NCBI GenBank assembly: GCA_023400235.1
Contig: JAEXFI010000051.1
Coordinates: 1 to 53,877, forward strand
Length of the DNA stretch: 53,877 nt
Direction: 5' to 3'
From: Bacillota bacterium
GTDB lineage: Bacteria > Bacillota > Clostridia > Acetivibrionales > DSM-1351
Shown: positions 1 through 10,505 of the stretch, one piece after another
Layout: each line of letters starts with the position of its first letter
How positions within the stretch are numbered: position 1 is the stretch's first letter
The notes under the pieces: model-generated
Databases searched by the model: none
Seen by the model: the letters and a program-made list of their open reading frames with translations, nothing else
Told to the model about the DNA's origin: nothing
Program-made: the position numbers and the translations under genes

Positions 1-3000
1 ATGGGTCATAGAATCTGGCACGCAGGTAATACAGCCCTGTCTCGGAATCCAGGAATTCTCCTGCGTAGCGGATGGCGTTTTCAGATGCCTCTATAGTCAG
101 CACAGGATTTCCCCATATGTCATATTCATACTGGTTCTGGGTGCTTCCTGCTGCATCCACTGTCTGCACCACGTCTCCGTGGCCGTTGAACAGGTAGTAG
201 CTGTCCTTGCCTGTTCCATCTGTTTTGGATATGTAGTTTATTCCCTTTACATAGCTGGCTCTTGTGTTGCCATCTGCATCTGTTTCCAGTATTACATTCT
301 GCCTGTCATAGAGGTAGTTTGTTACTTCTGCCTTGTAGCCGCTTCCGGATTTCCTTACTGTCTTGCTTACTCTCAGGTCGTCCCCGTCATAGGTGTACTC
401 CGCTGTGGTTCTCTCTCCGGCCTTTATGGTTTCGGTTTTTGTCAGCCTGTTGAAGCCATCATAGGTATAGCTGGTCTTTTCTATAAGGCTGTCTATTTCA
501 CCTTCCAGCTCGTCACCGTAGGCCGTGCCCTTGGTGGAGGGGCGCAGCTTTGTACTGTCGGGCAGTATATGGCTCACGCTTTGCCTGAGCTGGTTTCCGT
601 TGTCGTCATATGCATACTTGGTCAGCTTTCGTGCCAGCTCCCTGCCCTCTGAGTCCAGCAGCCTTTCAGTCAGTCTCAGGAGAAGGTTTGCTGAGGAATA
701 GGCATAGTCGCTTTTCTTTAATATATATTGTATGTCTTTTCCCGTTCCCCCGTCAACATAGCTGCTTGGCTGGAGAGAGGTATAGGTTTCGTTCTGGGAC
801 ACCCTGTTTCCGGCACTGTCGTAGGCATATACCGTCAGCTTTCCGGGGGCTGCTGCTCTGAGCACTCTTCCCGCCTTGTCATAGGTGTATTCCGTGGTGC
901 CGAAGCTGTCAGTTTTGGCGGTCTGTCTGCCTGCCAAATCATATGTATAGCTGTACTCCGACAGCACTGCCCCGCCGGGCTTTTTGTTCACCAGCCTTAC
1001 CAGCTGGTTGTCCCTGTCATAGGTGTAGGTCTCTGAAACTCCGCCCTCATATTCTACGGCTGTCCTTCTGCCGTTTTCATCATAGGTGTAGGAGGTGGTT
1101 TTTCCTCCCGAAGCCACGGCAGACATTCTGTTGGACCTGTCATAGGTGTAGCTGACTGCTCTGCCCTTTAAGTCCGTCACCCTGGATATATTTCCTGCCC
1201 GGTCGTACTCATAGCTCAGCTGTACAGCCGATCCCTTCCTTATCTCAAGGAGCCTGCCGTTCTTGTCATAGCTGTAGGTGCTCCTGCCGCTCTCATCCGT
1301 CATGGAGGTGCGGTTTCCAGCTTCGTCGTAGGTATAGCCTATGGTGTCCCCGGTTTCCTTTACCCTTCTTTCCAGCAGGTTTCCTGTGCTGTCATAGGTA
1401 TATACCGTATTGTTTCCGTTTTTGTCGGTTATCAAGGCCAGGTTTCCTTCCAGGTCATACCTGTAGGTCTGAGCCTTATTCTCTGCATTTGTAACACTCT
1501 TCAAGGCTCCGAGGGCCGTATAGGCATAGCGGGTAAGCTTTCCCCTTCCGTCGGTCATGGACAGCTTGTTTCCCAGCTTGTCATAGCTGTATTTTACCGC
1601 TGCTCCCAGAGCATCCGTAACCTTTGCCAGATACCCTCCCGCACTGTATTCATATGTGATGGAGCTTCCAAGGGCATCTGTCTGCCTTGTCATTTCTCCG
1701 TATTGGTTGTATTCATATTTTGCACTTATTTTTCCCTGGGCTGCTGCCTCCGGTGTGGTCCTTGAGGTCAGCCGTCCTGCCAGGTCATAGGTATATACGG
1801 TGCCGTACCTTGCCCTGTCGTCACTGCCTGAGCTGTACCCTCCGGCATCTGTTTCCTTTGTCACATTGCCGTTTGCATCGTATACCCTGCCGCTTACCAC
1901 CCGGTCATAGGCGTCGGTGACGGTTTTCAGCCTGTTCAGCCTGTCATAGGCATAGGACACGGTATCGCCATTTGCATTTTTCTCCGAAAGCTTGTTCCCT
2001 GCCAGGTCATAGGTATAGGTCAGGGTGTTCCCCTCGGGGTCCGTCAGGGTTTCCAGCCTGTTCAGGGCATCATAGGCACTCTTTGCCGTAAAACCCCGAC
2101 CGTCCGTCTCGGACAGCTTGTTTCCTGCCCCGTCATAGCTGTAGCGGGCGGACACCTCTCTGCCCTCCTGCTGCCAGGACACTCTTTCCAGCCTGCTTAA
2201 GGCATCATAGACATATGCAGTGGTATAGGCGGCCCTGCCGGCAATATCGCCTTCATCGTAAGCAAAGGCCTGTGGGCTGTATACCTTGATTTTATTCCCC
2301 AGCATATCGTATTCATACTGTGTGACAAGCCTGAGCTTATCTGCATATTCCGGATCCTTTAAAACCTCAATATTCGGCAGACTTGATGCCTCATATATAT
2401 CCTCTGTGTCAACCAGCCGGATGTCCTTTACCAGCCTGTTCAGGGAGTCATACTCAAACTTCCGTATGTCATATACACCTTCCGCCCTTAGGCTTTCGGT
2501 CTTTATAACATTTCCGTTCCTGTCGTAATGACTTCTGACAAAATCGCCTCCCGTACTTGATACGGTATTTGTGAGGCCATTGTCATAATATGTATAGCTT
2601 TCGGTTCTTGAGGACAGCTTGTCCTTTGTGCCGGTATAGGTTTTAGTCAATAAATTTCCCAGCTGGTCATAGGTATAGCTTTCAACGGCATACTGTATAT
2701 TTCCGCTGCCGTCCTTTTCCAGGGGTATTCTCTTCCTTACAGGCCTGTCCAGCACATCATAGGTTACATAGGTAATGCTCCCCGCCTTATCCTTTGCTGT
2801 AACCACATTTCCCTTCAGGTCGGTCCTGTATTCCAGTGAATAGCCATAGGCATCCGTTTCGGACTTCTTACCTCCAAAGCTGTTATAGTCGTATTTTGTA
2901 AGGTTTCCAAGCTGATTCCTCTGGGACAGCATTCTCCCCAGAAGGTCATAGGTATATGCAATTTCTCCGCCATCGGCATAGTGCATGCCTGAGAGAGTCC

Positions 3001-6000
3001 CATCGGCATTGTAGGTATAGGCCGTGGAGTTATTCCTCTGGTCGGTTGCCCTTGTGAGATTGCCAAGGATATCATACTCATAGCTTTTGCTGCTGCCCAG
3101 CGCATCAGTGGTTTTTATGAGCCTCCCCGAGGCATTGTACAGGTATTCCGTTCCCGCGGAGGCTTCAATACTGCCGCTGAACCTGAGCCCGTCTACCCTC
3201 TTTACTACATTTCCAAGGGCGTCATATTTCAGGTATTCAACCACCCTGCCATCTGGCAGCAGTGTGGTAAGCAGCCTGTTCATACTGTCATAGGTGTATG
3301 CCCTGCCGGACATGGTTTGGGCCAGCTCCTGAGTGTCCTTGGCAGCCTCATAGCTGTTGGGCTCTATCTGCTTTATGAGATTTCCCATGACATCATAGAT
3401 GTATCTTGTGGTTGCAGTGCCCTCTCCCGCAGCCGGAGACCTCCTTCTTACGAGCCTGTTCATTGTGTCATAGTTATAAAAGGTAGCTATGCCCTTGGCG
3501 TTTCTTTCCTCCAAAAGGCTGCCCCTCAGGTCATAAATATAGGTGACAGTGTTGCCCAGGGCATCTGTTTTCCTTACGGGCTGCCTGTCAAGATTGTATT
3601 CTATCATACTGGAATTTCCGTTTGCATCCTGCCTGGCTTTCAGCTGCCCGTTCTTGTAGTAGGTATAGCCGGTCTTGGCCTTTACCCTGGAGGAATACTC
3701 GCTGTCAAACTCCACATTCCTCATGGAGTTGGGCTCCAAATCGGAGGTGTCCACCAGCAGTGCCTCCTCTGTCAGCCGTGACTGAATATCATATTTATAC
3801 CTGGTTATCTCATAAGCCTCTTCATTGTAGGCCTCTTCCTTTATTTTTTGCCTTTTAACCAGCAAATTCCCTGCTTTGTCATATTCATTAACGGTTTCAC
3901 GCCCGCCAAGGCCCTCTGTCCGAATTAATTTTCCGTTCTTGTCATAGACATAAGATACCCTGTCCCCGGTGGACTTGTCCTGTCCCTGGCTCAGAGTGTT
4001 CTTTGCCGTCTTATATAAAAAGGTCTCGGTACTTGTGGTCCTGCCTGTCTCATCATAAGCCGTCACCAGATGCCTGTAATAGTCAAAGGAAGCATCGGAA
4101 TAGGCATATTCCCTGGTGTCTGTAAGATTTCCTCCGGGATTATACGTATAATAATGGGCATTTCCAGCCTTGTCGACGCTTTTTACCAGCTCTCCCTTGG
4201 GGGAATACTCCAAGGTTTCAGCTGTAGCATCCGGATATTCCACTCTGTAGGGCTTACCAAACAGGTTTGAATACGAAGCTGTCTTATTGCCTGCCTTATC
4301 TGTCTTGACAGAAAGCTGCTTTCCCGTCAGGTCGTACTCATAGCTCTCGGAAGCTCCATCGGGGTAGGCTGTCTGCTTCTGCAGTCCGCTTAAATAATAC
4401 ACGTATGCAGTGGTATTTCCATAGGCATCCGTCTCGGTAAGCATTCTGCCCGAACCATCATAGGTATATTTTTTTGTATAATTGTTTTTTCCCTGCTTTT
4501 CATTGTCATATGCCGTCTGGGCGGAGGTATGCAATATGACATTATTATTGTAGTCATATTGGGACAGCTCTCCAAAGGAGGCCGAAGGGTTCTCCCGGTT
4601 ATAGCCCTCTCCGTCAGCGGTCTTTATGACATTTCCCCGCCCGTCGTATTCCTTATAGCCTGTTACCGTCCGGGTGCCTCCGTCATATACGGACGTCCTT
4701 ACCTGCCTGTTCAGGGCATCATATTCATACTCAATGCCGATTGCAGTGTCCAAGGCCTGTGAGGAATACCTGGGATCTACTTCCTTTACAAGATTCCCGT
4801 TCTGGTCATAGGCATATTTGCTTATATACCCCATAGGATCTATCTTTACAATCAGCTTTCCAATACCGTCATACCTGTACTGGCTGGTGCTCTCTCCGCC
4901 TGATACCGAAAGGGTTTCAGAAGCCAGATTCCCTCTTTTGTCGTAGGAATATATTGTGGTCCTGTATTTGCCGGTCTCAAAGGGCTCCTTTTTCTCCACC
5001 GGCCTGTTCCTATAGTCGTATTTTATGGTTGTAGTGTCATAGCCTGTGCCGTTGAATATTTCCTCAAGAGTTTTGTTTCCTGCCATATCATAGCCGTAGC
5101 TCCTGATGCAGTGCCCCTTTTCCTCGGGGCCCACCTGCATTACAGACTCATCTCTTATAATCCTGTCACCGAAGTCATAGTCGAATAGCTGCAGGATTTT
5201 ACTGCTTCCGGCTTCATCAATGTATTCCGTCACACTCTTTTTATTGCCCCTGGCATCATAGGTATAGCTGATACGGGCCTTCCTGGCTTCATCTATTTTG
5301 CTCCGCTGCTCCAAAGGCCTGTCCATGGAATCGTAGACATATTCAACAAAGGCCGAGACCTCCGCCTTTCCCCCCTGGCTCCTGCCCTGTTCTATTGACA
5401 GCATATTGCTGTTATTGTCATAGGTATAGCTTTTATAGGTATAATCCTCTGGAGCAGCCTTGTCATATACCCTTTCATCCACCGTCCTGCCCGCAGTGTC
5501 ATATTTGTAGGAAACCCGCCTGCCGCCCGGCTCTTCCTTTGCTTCTATTTTGTCCAGGCTGTTGTAAAAATAAAGGGTTTCATTATTCAAGGCATCCTTT
5601 TTCCCTGTCAGTCTGCCAAGATCATCATAAGCATAGCTTGTGGCGTTCCCCCTGGCATCCGTTTCACTTTCCAGACTGCCCGCAAGGTTATATGCATAGG
5701 CATAGACGTGATAATTTTCCTTGTCGGGAGTCACCTCAGACCTGACAAGCCTGTTTAAGGCATCATAATACAGCCGCCGGTCATAGCCTTCCTCGTCTGT
5801 AATAACCGCCAGCATGTAAGTCCCGGCATCCGGGCCATATGTATATTCCAGTGTAACAGCTTCCTTTTTGGAAGTATCCTGCTCATAGTATTCCTTTTTG
5901 ACCAGCAGGTTCTGGCTGTCGTACTCAAATCTGACACTGTTGCCGTTGGCGTCCAGCTCCTTCTGCTTGTTGCCCCGGAAATCATATTCATCCTTTAGGA

Positions 6001-8350
6001 GCAGCTTCCATTCACCTTGCCTGAACACGCAGTACCCCACCTGAAGCCCGGCTGTGTCGTATTCATACCTGAACCTGGTTCCCGAGGGATCAACATATTC
6101 AATCTCACTGTTCTTATTGCTGTAATCGTTGTAGGTGTACTGCTTTAAGGTTTTGTCGGGATAGGTTATCTTTTTTATACGGCTCAGGGCATCGTATTCG
6201 TAGTCTGTCCTGTTGGAATTTCCGTCCAGCTCCGCCTTCAGGTTTCCTGTATTAAAATCGTATGCGAAGCTTTTGGAAACCTCTGCCCCCTCCACAACGC
6301 TGTATTGCCGGGTAAGGTATGCCCCTTTGTGGTCAGCACCGTCCGCATCCGCCCCATACTCATAATTGGTAATAAAGTCCTTGCCATCCGAGTGTACCGT
6401 TTTCCGAGTCATGTTTCCATAGCTGTCATATTCAAAATCAGTTACAAGCCAGCGGGCTTTGTCATTGGAATGTACCCTCTGCTCCTTTATTACATTTCCT
6501 CTGTCATCAACCGTATATATTATCTGAGATTTTACACCCTTGCTCTGGCTCCAGGTCTTGGAGCTCAGAACATGATACCTGTCATAGTCATAGGTGTAAT
6601 TGACCGTATTATCATCGTTAAGGGGATAGCCCTTTTCGTCACGCTGAGCAACAGGCCCGGTATAGCTGGTCATATTTCCGTACATGTCATATCTGAAATT
6701 TTCAAGCCTTTTCACGGGCTGTCCCTTAATCTGCCCCTTTTCCAGGCCGGTGACGGTTTTCTCCACCTTCATGGGGAATTTCATTTCATCATATTCCGTT
6801 ACCGATACACTCCTGTGGTCAGCTCCCAGCTCCTCAGTATTGACCTGCTCATGGATTCCGTTGTAGGTATATTTGGTTACGGTATTTTTAAAATCCGTCT
6901 TTTCGGTATAGTACCGGTAGGTATTCTCAAGATACTGAGCATCGTCGGAGGTATAGCCGCCGTAGCCAAAGCCGTCGGCTTCGTTTGTATATTTATAGGT
7001 ATCCCTGTCCTTTACAGTGCAGATAAAGGCCTCCAGAAAGCCGGTCCTTGAGGAATCAAACCCGGTTTTCTCCAGCTCCTTTTTCTCAAATACCTTACGG
7101 TACTGCATGCTGCCCTTTTCAGACAGCTGCCGGGCATAGGAGCTGTAGCTGAAGCGCTCCAGCCTGTTGGTCTTGCAGTAATCTATCTGGGTGAGGTTTT
7201 CATACCTGTTATATGCGCTATAGCTTGTGCCGTTTGTATAGGTAAAGCCCAGTTCAGGCTGGTCGTACCAGAAATGATATTTGGGCTTTCCGTCTATGTC
7301 AAAGACCCTTTGAAGCCTGGTTCTGACAACATGCTTTGAGCTGCTCACCAGCACAGCGGATTTGTCATATATTATTTTCTGTCCATTGGGAAGGCTTATT
7401 ACCACCTGGAATTTTTCCTTCAAATCTCCGGAATCGGTGGTATTTGGGTTCTGTGAGGCCTTATAGCTGTCGTTTGCGGTATAGGTATTATTTTGTACAG
7501 GTCCAACTGTAAAGCTCTGATCCTGTTTGTACTCTATTGAAACCTCTCGTCCCATGGTATCGGTTATTTTGGAAAGCAATTTCTGTGTTTTGGAGTTTCC
7601 GTCAACGGTATAGGTGGTTGCAAGGTATTCAAAGGTTATTTTGCTGCCGTACCTGTCCACTATGCCCAGAACTCTGCCATCCTCAGAAAAATACGTCTTT
7701 TTGCCGGTTTTGTTGGACATGACATAAAAGGAGGTGCCGTCCTCCTGTCCGTTGCTGAATTCACCTGTCTCACTTATGACCACGTCCTTGATCGTCTGAT
7801 TGTCCGGCATATATGCCAAAGCACCGTCGTCTTTTACAGTCTCATACAGCCTGTAAACGTCTCCCGCCTCCGTATGCAGGAACTTATAGCTGGTGCCGTC
7901 CTGGTTCTTCCTTATTTCCATGGCGGGAAAAGAAAATCTCATGCCTATTCCCAGATTGTACCTGTCCTCGTAAAAAGAGCTGGTGTTGTTGTCGGAATAA
8001 ACCTGGTCAACCCATACTCCGTTTATGTATTCGGCCTTCATTTCCCTTACATTTGCCGAGCCGCTTTTATATATTCTCTTTATTTCCAAATCCAGCCCAT
8101 TGACGCCCGGAAGGACATAATCCGTCTGAGCCAGGGATATATCACCGCTTTGCGGGCTTATGGCTTCCTCTGAGGTGTTATTTCTCAAATACGCGGGAGA
8201 AAGCATTGTATTGTACTGCTGCGTTGGCCCTGTGAGATTGTTCAGCTGTTCTTCAAGGGTTGCGGCTGATATTTCCTGGGAGGATAATATTAAAATTGCT
8301 GCCATTATGGCCGGTACGGTTAATGCTCTATATAAAATCTTTGCTTTCAA
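1..8350 (-). CDS. Secreted RHS/YD-repeat protein, C-terminus beyond window
   Basis: One frame stays open from 8350 to the left edge, giving 2783 residues; I checked the frame at 8350, 4468, 2305 and 397. A TTG start at 8350 is chosen because a GAGGGGG ribosome binding site lies 7 bases upstream; another TTG at 8356 is too close to it. Residues 1 to about 30 form a signal peptide ending near EISAAT. After about 600 residues of N-terminal RHS-type sequence come dozens of YD repeats of the form YTYDxxGN. The last residues, YYLRARFYDP, are the RHS-associated core motif, after which a variable toxin or effector tip normally follows, here outside the window. RHS shells encapsulate their C-terminal domain; Gram-positive examples such as WapA act in contact-dependent competition. 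It is the last gene seen of the operon starting at 17713. A toxin role is inferred from the family. Confidence 0.93.
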   Translation of the reverse strand, partial: MKAKILYRALTVPAIMAAILILSSQEISAATLEEQLNNLTGPTQQYNTMLSPAYLRNNTSEEAISPQSGDISLAQTDYVLPGVNGLDLEIKRIYKSGSANVREMKAEYINGVWVDQVYSDNNTSSFYEDRYNLGIGMRFSFPAMEIRKNQDGTSYKFLHTEAGDVYRLYETVKDDGALAYMPDNQTIKDVVISETGEFSNGQEDGTSFYVMSNKTGKKTYFSEDGRVLGIVDRYGSKITFEYLATTYTVDGNSKTQKLLSKITDTMGREVSIEYKQDQSFTVGPVQNNTYTANDSYKASQNPNTTDSGDLKEKFQVVISLPNGQKIIYDKSAVLVSSSKHVVRTRLQRVFDIDGKPKYHFWYDQPELGFTYTNGTSYSAYNRYENLTQIDYCKTNRLERFSYSSYARQLSEKGSMQYRKVFEKKELEKTGFDSSRTGFLEAFICTVKDRDTYKYTNEADGFGYGGYTSDDAQYLENTYRYYTEKTDFKNTVTKYTYNGIHEQVNTEELGADHRSVSVTEYDEMKFPMKVEKTVTGLEKGQIKGQPVKRLENFRYDMYGNMTSYTGPVAQRDEKGYPLNDDNTVNYTYDYDRYHVLSSKTWSQSKGVKSQIIYTVDDRGNVIKEQRVHSNDKARWLVTDFEYDSYGNMTRKTVHSDGKDFITNYEYGADADGADHKGAYLTRQYSVVEGAEVSKSFAYDFNTGNLKAELDGNSNRTDYEYDALSRIKKITYPDKTLKQYTYNDYSNKNSEIEYVDPSGTRFRYEYDTAGLQVGYCVFRQGEWKLLLKDEYDFRGNKQKELDANGNSVRFEYDSQNLLVKKEYYEQDTSKKEAVTLEYTYGPDAGTYMLAVITDEEGYDRRLYYDALNRLVRSEVTPDKENYHVYAYAYNLAGSLESETDARGNATSYAYDDLGRLTGKKDALNNETLYFYNSLDKIEAKEEPGGRRVSYKYDTAGRTVDERVYDKAAPEDYTYKSYTYDNNSNMLSIEQGRSQGGKAEVSAFVEYVYDSMDRPLEQRSKIDEARKARISYTYDARGNKKSVTEYIDEAGSSKILQLFDYDFGDRIIRDESVMQVGPEEKGHCIRSYGYDMAGNKTLEEIFNGTGYDTTTIKYDYRNRPVEKKEPFETGKYRTTIYSYDKRGNLASETLSVSGGESTSQYRYDGIGKLIVKIDPMGYISKYAYDQNGNLVKEVDPRYSSQALDTAIGIEYEYDALNRQVRTSVYDGGTRTVTGYKEYDGRGNVIKTADGEGYNRENPSASFGELSQYDYNNNVILHTSAQTAYDNEKQGKNNYTKKYTYDGSGRMLTETDAYGNTTAYVYYLSGLQKQTAYPDGASESYEYDLTGKQLSVKTDKAGNKTASYSNLFGKPYRVEYPDATAETLEYSPKGELVKSVDKAGNAHYYTYNPGGNLTDTREYAYSDASFDYYRHLVTAYDETGRTTSTETFLYKTAKNTLSQGQDKSTGDRVSYVYDKNGKLIRTEGLGGRETVNEYDKAGNLLVKRQKIKEEAYNEEAYEITRYKYDIQSRLTEEALLVDTSDLEPNSMRNVEFDSEYSSRVKAKTGYTYYKNGQLKARQDANGNSSMIEYNLDRQPVRKTDALGNTVTYIYDLRGSLLEERNAKGIATFYNYDTMNRLVRRRSPAAGEGTATTRYIYDVMGNLIKQIEPNSYEAAKDTQELAQTMSGRAYTYDSMNRLLTTLLPDGRVVEYLKYDALGNVVKRVDGLRFSGSIEASAGTEYLYNASGRLIKTTDALGSSKSYEYDILGNLTRATDQRNNSTAYTYNADGTLSGMHYADGGEIAYTYDLLGRMLSQRNQLGNLTKYDYNSFGGKKSETDAYGYSLEYRTDLKGNVVTAKDKAGSITYVTYDVLDRPVRKRIPLEKDGSGNIQYAVESYTYDQLGNLLTKTYTGTKDKLSSRTESYTYYDNGLTNTVSSTGGDFVRSHYDRNGNVIKTESLRAEGVYDIRKFEYDSLNRLVKDIRLVDTEDIYEASSLPNIEVLKDPEYADKLRLVTQYEYDMLGNKIKVYSPQAFAYDEGDIAGRAAYTTAYVYDALSRLERVSWQQEGREVSARYSYDGAGNKLSETDGRGFTAKSAYDALNRLETLTDPEGNTLTYTYDLAGNKLSEKNANGDTVSYAYDRLNRLKTVTDAYDRVVSGRVYDANGNVTKETDAGGYSSGSDDRARYGTVYTYDLAGRLTSRTTPEAAAQGKISAKYEYNQYGEMTRQTDALGSSITYEYSAGGYLAKVTDALGAAVKYSYDKLGNKLSMTDGRGKLTRYAYTALGALKSVTNAENKAQTYRYDLEGNLALITDKNGNNTVYTYDSTGNLLERRVKETGDTIGYTYDEAGNRTSMTDESGRSTYSYDKNGRLLEIRKGSAVQLSYEYDRAGNISRVTDLKGRAVSYTYDRSNRMSAVASGGKTTSYTYDENGRRTAVEYEGGVSETYTYDRDNQLVRLVNKKPGGAVLSEYSYTYDLAGRQTAKTDSFGTTEYTYDKAGRVLRAAAPGKLTVYAYDSAGNRVSQNETYTSLQPSSYVDGGTGKDIQYILKKSDYAYSSANLLLRLTERLLDSEGRELARKLTKYAYDDNGNQLRQSVSHILPDSTKLRPSTKGTAYGDELEGEIDSLIEKTSYTYDGFNRLTKTETIKAGERTTAEYTYDGDDLRVSKTVRKSGSGYKAEVTNYLYDRQNVILETDADGNTRASYVKGINYISKTDGTGKDSYYLFNGHGDVVQTVDAAGSTQNQYEYDIWGNPVLTIEASENAIRYAGEFLDSETGLYYLRARFYDP

Positions 8351-8386
8351 ATTCAAGCCCCCTCATTAATAGACTGTGCTGTTTTC

Positions 8387-8438
8387 AAAGTCAATTACTA
8401 TCGCCTGGAAGGCGAAGGTTTCAACCGCAATTGGCTTT
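8387..8438. repeat. Structured interspersed repeat, copy 1
   Basis: Near-complementary 12-base arms (8387-8398 and 8427-8438) flank a CGCC-TGGA-AGGCG hairpin and a GGTTTCAACC palindrome. Bases 8401-8440 match 21904-21943 at 38 of 40 positions. This copy lies in the leader between the 308-aa gene and the RHS gene, so it would be transcribed in the operon mRNA. Function unknown. Confidence 0.7.
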
Positions 8439-8460
8439 ATGAAAAAAGTCCGCATTTTTA

Positions 8461-9387
8461 TTAATAATACTTTTCCTGGTATGCCAAGGAGTAAATTTCT
8501 TCTTTTGTCTGCCCCTTTTGAACAAGACCAAGAATATAGTCCTGGGATTTCCCTAGCTTGCTTGCCAGGGTCATACCTTCAATGACCTGCTTTTCCGCCA
8601 ACTTCCATTTGTTTGCATATTTGGTCAACTGGTCGCTTGTAACAGATAGATGAGGGGAGCTTTCCTGCCCGTTTACAATTCCGTATTGTGCATTTATGTA
8701 TCGCCAGGTGTAGCCCTCAAGCTTTTTATTTATGACCTCTGCGAATTTAACCTTTGCTTTTTGACTGATTCTGTCCGCCAGCATTATGGCATCCTGATCC
8801 AGGCCGGGGTTTTGGAGCAATTTTTCCAGGTAGTCCGAATCAAAATTGCTGGGTACGAATTCCGGGTTTTTTACGTTGTATGCTTTAAAAATATCAGGCC
8901 ATTTCCCGCCTTCCGACCTGGCCTTAACCATGGGCTCAATATCTGCCATACTGCCATAGCAGTCATTGAGATAGGAGTAGGCTATGAGTATGTCGGGAAG
9001 CTTATATCCGCTTTTCACAAGTCTCTCCAGCTCATTTTTAAAAATCACATGAACGTTCAACTGTTTTAAAAGTGTTTTATAATTTTCTATATTTTTTGAA
9101 TAATTTTCAGGATCGGCTTTTTTTATTAATGCCAGTATGTCGGGAGATATCTCTATAGTTGTTTCATCCTTCAAGTAGCTGTAACCGCCCGAAGCCTTGT
9201 CGTTTACCGAGGCCCGTGCTTCATCCGATATCTGGTTTCTTGCGGCCGGAGCAGTATTCTCTGCTATGGGGGTTTTGCCGCCGAACAGGCTCTCTCCCAG
9301 CATGGAATAGCCAATATATCCGGCTTGCAGCAATATGGCGGCTATAATGATAAACACCAGTATTTTTGAATTTCGCAATTTTTTCAT
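8461..9387 (-). CDS. Membrane-anchored helical-repeat protein of the RHS operon
   Basis: A 308-aa protein of no family I recognise. The ATG at 9387 has AAGGAG 7 bases upstream. Residues about 9-30 form one hydrophobic segment, so the rest is probably outside the membrane as an anchored or cleaved domain. The body is predicted helical and carries a recurring pattern of a helix followed by a G-x-(K/T)-W-x-x-I turn, for example GGKWPDIFKAY and EGYTWRYINAQYGI, and a later KGQTKEEIYSLAYQ. The same pattern occurs in the neighbouring 330-aa protein. It lies 17 bp after that gene and directly before the RHS gene, so a role in export, anchoring or folding of the RHS protein is inferred from position only. 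Confidence 0.8.
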   Translation of the reverse strand: MKKLRNSKILVFIIIAAILLQAGYIGYSMLGESLFGGKTPIAENTAPAARNQISDEARASVNDKASGGYSYLKDETTIEISPDILALIKKADPENYSKNIENYKTLLKQLNVHVIFKNELERLVKSGYKLPDILIAYSYLNDCYGSMADIEPMVKARSEGGKWPDIFKAYNVKNPEFVPSNFDSDYLEKLLQNPGLDQDAIMLADRISQKAKVKFAEVINKKLEGYTWRYINAQYGIVNGQESSPHLSVTSDQLTKYANKWKLAEKQVIEGMTLASKLGKSQDYILGLVQKGQTKEEIYSLAYQEKYY

Positions 9388-9404
9388 ATGAGCTCTCCTT
9401 GTAT

Positions 9405-10397
9405 TTACTTGCCAACCGGATTTATTTTGTTTATTTCATCCATTACTTCATCAGTGGGATTTTTGGGTTTTACTGTCCCGGCATCCACCCGCGGTGCCTC
9501 CGGCAAGGGATTGGGGCTGTCCTCTGCTGCCTGTGCTATCTGTGCTGCCTGCCCGCCGGCCCTCTTATCCATGGACGGGAATGTCTCACTCTGGGCTTTC
9601 ATATTATCCCATTGAAGGATTTCTATATTTTTTTCTTCGATTTTCTGGAGAGTTATTATTTTTTTTCCATTTAACATAAGGCTCTTATCCTCTTTCTTAT
9701 CCAGGTAAGCCTTTCTGTCCTTTATGTATTCCCCTATATCCAGCTCAAGCTGCAGGGAGCAAAGATATTCGTCAAATGCGCCCTCATAGCTTCCAAAGTC
9801 ACTTTTCAGCTTTAGCATGAAATATATGGCATCTTTAGAATCAATTTTTTTTGACAATTCTGAATAAGCCTTGCTGCTATCCTCCTTGTCCTCCTCAAGC
9901 ACCTTTTGGTCTGCCTGGCCTGCGCCTGGAGCTTCCACCGGCTTTGCCTGTGACCGGGCATGATAGGCGGCAATATCCTGAAGCTGCAGGATTACTCTCT
10001 CTGCCAGCATTTTTGCGTCTATTATCTGCTGTTGGGAAAAGCCCTCCTTTTTCAGCTTGGATATAAAGTCCTCGTCCAAGCCGTTACTCAGCAATACGCT
10101 GTTCTTGTCACTTTTCCCTCCTGCATCCGCAATATGGGAGGTTGTCCTCAATATGTCCAGCACCTGGCTCCAGGAGCGGCCGGCAATCTTGTAGTTGAAA
10201 ACCTCTTCCAAGCTGAAGCCGGTCTCGTTGGATATTTCAGTGGCAATCCTTCTATCCTCCTGGCTGGCAGAATTCACCGCATTTGCAGCTTGTCTCCCAA
10301 AGCCGTGGAATACAAGAGGTACAGAGGTTATTAATACAACTGCTGCCAATATTAAGGCTGTAAATCTGAATTTGTGCTGCTTTGTATTTGATTTCAT
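9405..10397 (-). CDS. Membrane-anchored helical-repeat protein of the RHS operon (paralogue-like)
   Basis: A 330-aa protein of unknown family with an N-terminal hydrophobic segment at residues about 11-32 and a long polar, largely helical exterior. The ATG at 10397 has GGGAGG about 9 bases upstream. Residues about 53-83 contain ISNETGFSLEEVFNYK followed by GRSWSQVLDIL, which matches the helix plus G-x-S/T-W-x-x-I/V pattern of the 308-aa neighbour. The last 60 residues are rich in Pro, Ala and Gln and may be a flexible tail. Tight spacing to the next gene (17 bp) supports co-transcription. The two proteins may form a pair, but they share a motif rather than obvious full-length identity. Confidence 0.8.
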   Translation of the reverse strand: MKSNTKQHKFRFTALILAAVVLITSVPLVFHGFGRQAANAVNSASQEDRRIATEISNETGFSLEEVFNYKIAGRSWSQVLDILRTTSHIADAGGKSDKNSVLLSNGLDEDFISKLKKEGFSQQQIIDAKMLAERVILQLQDIAAYHARSQAKPVEAPGAGQADQKVLEEDKEDSSKAYSELSKKIDSKDAIYFMLKLKSDFGSYEGAFDEYLCSLQLELDIGEYIKDRKAYLDKKEDKSLMLNGKKIITLQKIEEKNIEILQWDNMKAQSETFPSMDKRAGGQAAQIAQAAEDSPNPLPEAPRVDAGTVKPKNPTDEVMDEINKINPVGK

Positions 10398-10505
10398 TGA
10401 AAATGGCCTCCCTCAGTTGCTGTATTTGGTGTAAGTATTTGGTGCAGTTGTATTCAGCTTAGCTGCATTTGGCATAACTGCATTTGGTATGGCTGTGCCT
10501 TTCCA

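Noticed and set aside
179..8173. Many plus-strand open frames with Cys/Tyr/Val-rich or Leu/Ser-rich translations
   Set aside because: They are antisense to the RHS repeat frame; the repeated YTYD codons produce long open frames on the other strand. No ribosome binding sites or families.
8387..8438. CRISPR-like repeat
   Set aside because: Only two copies 13 kb apart, with no spacer array and no cas genes.
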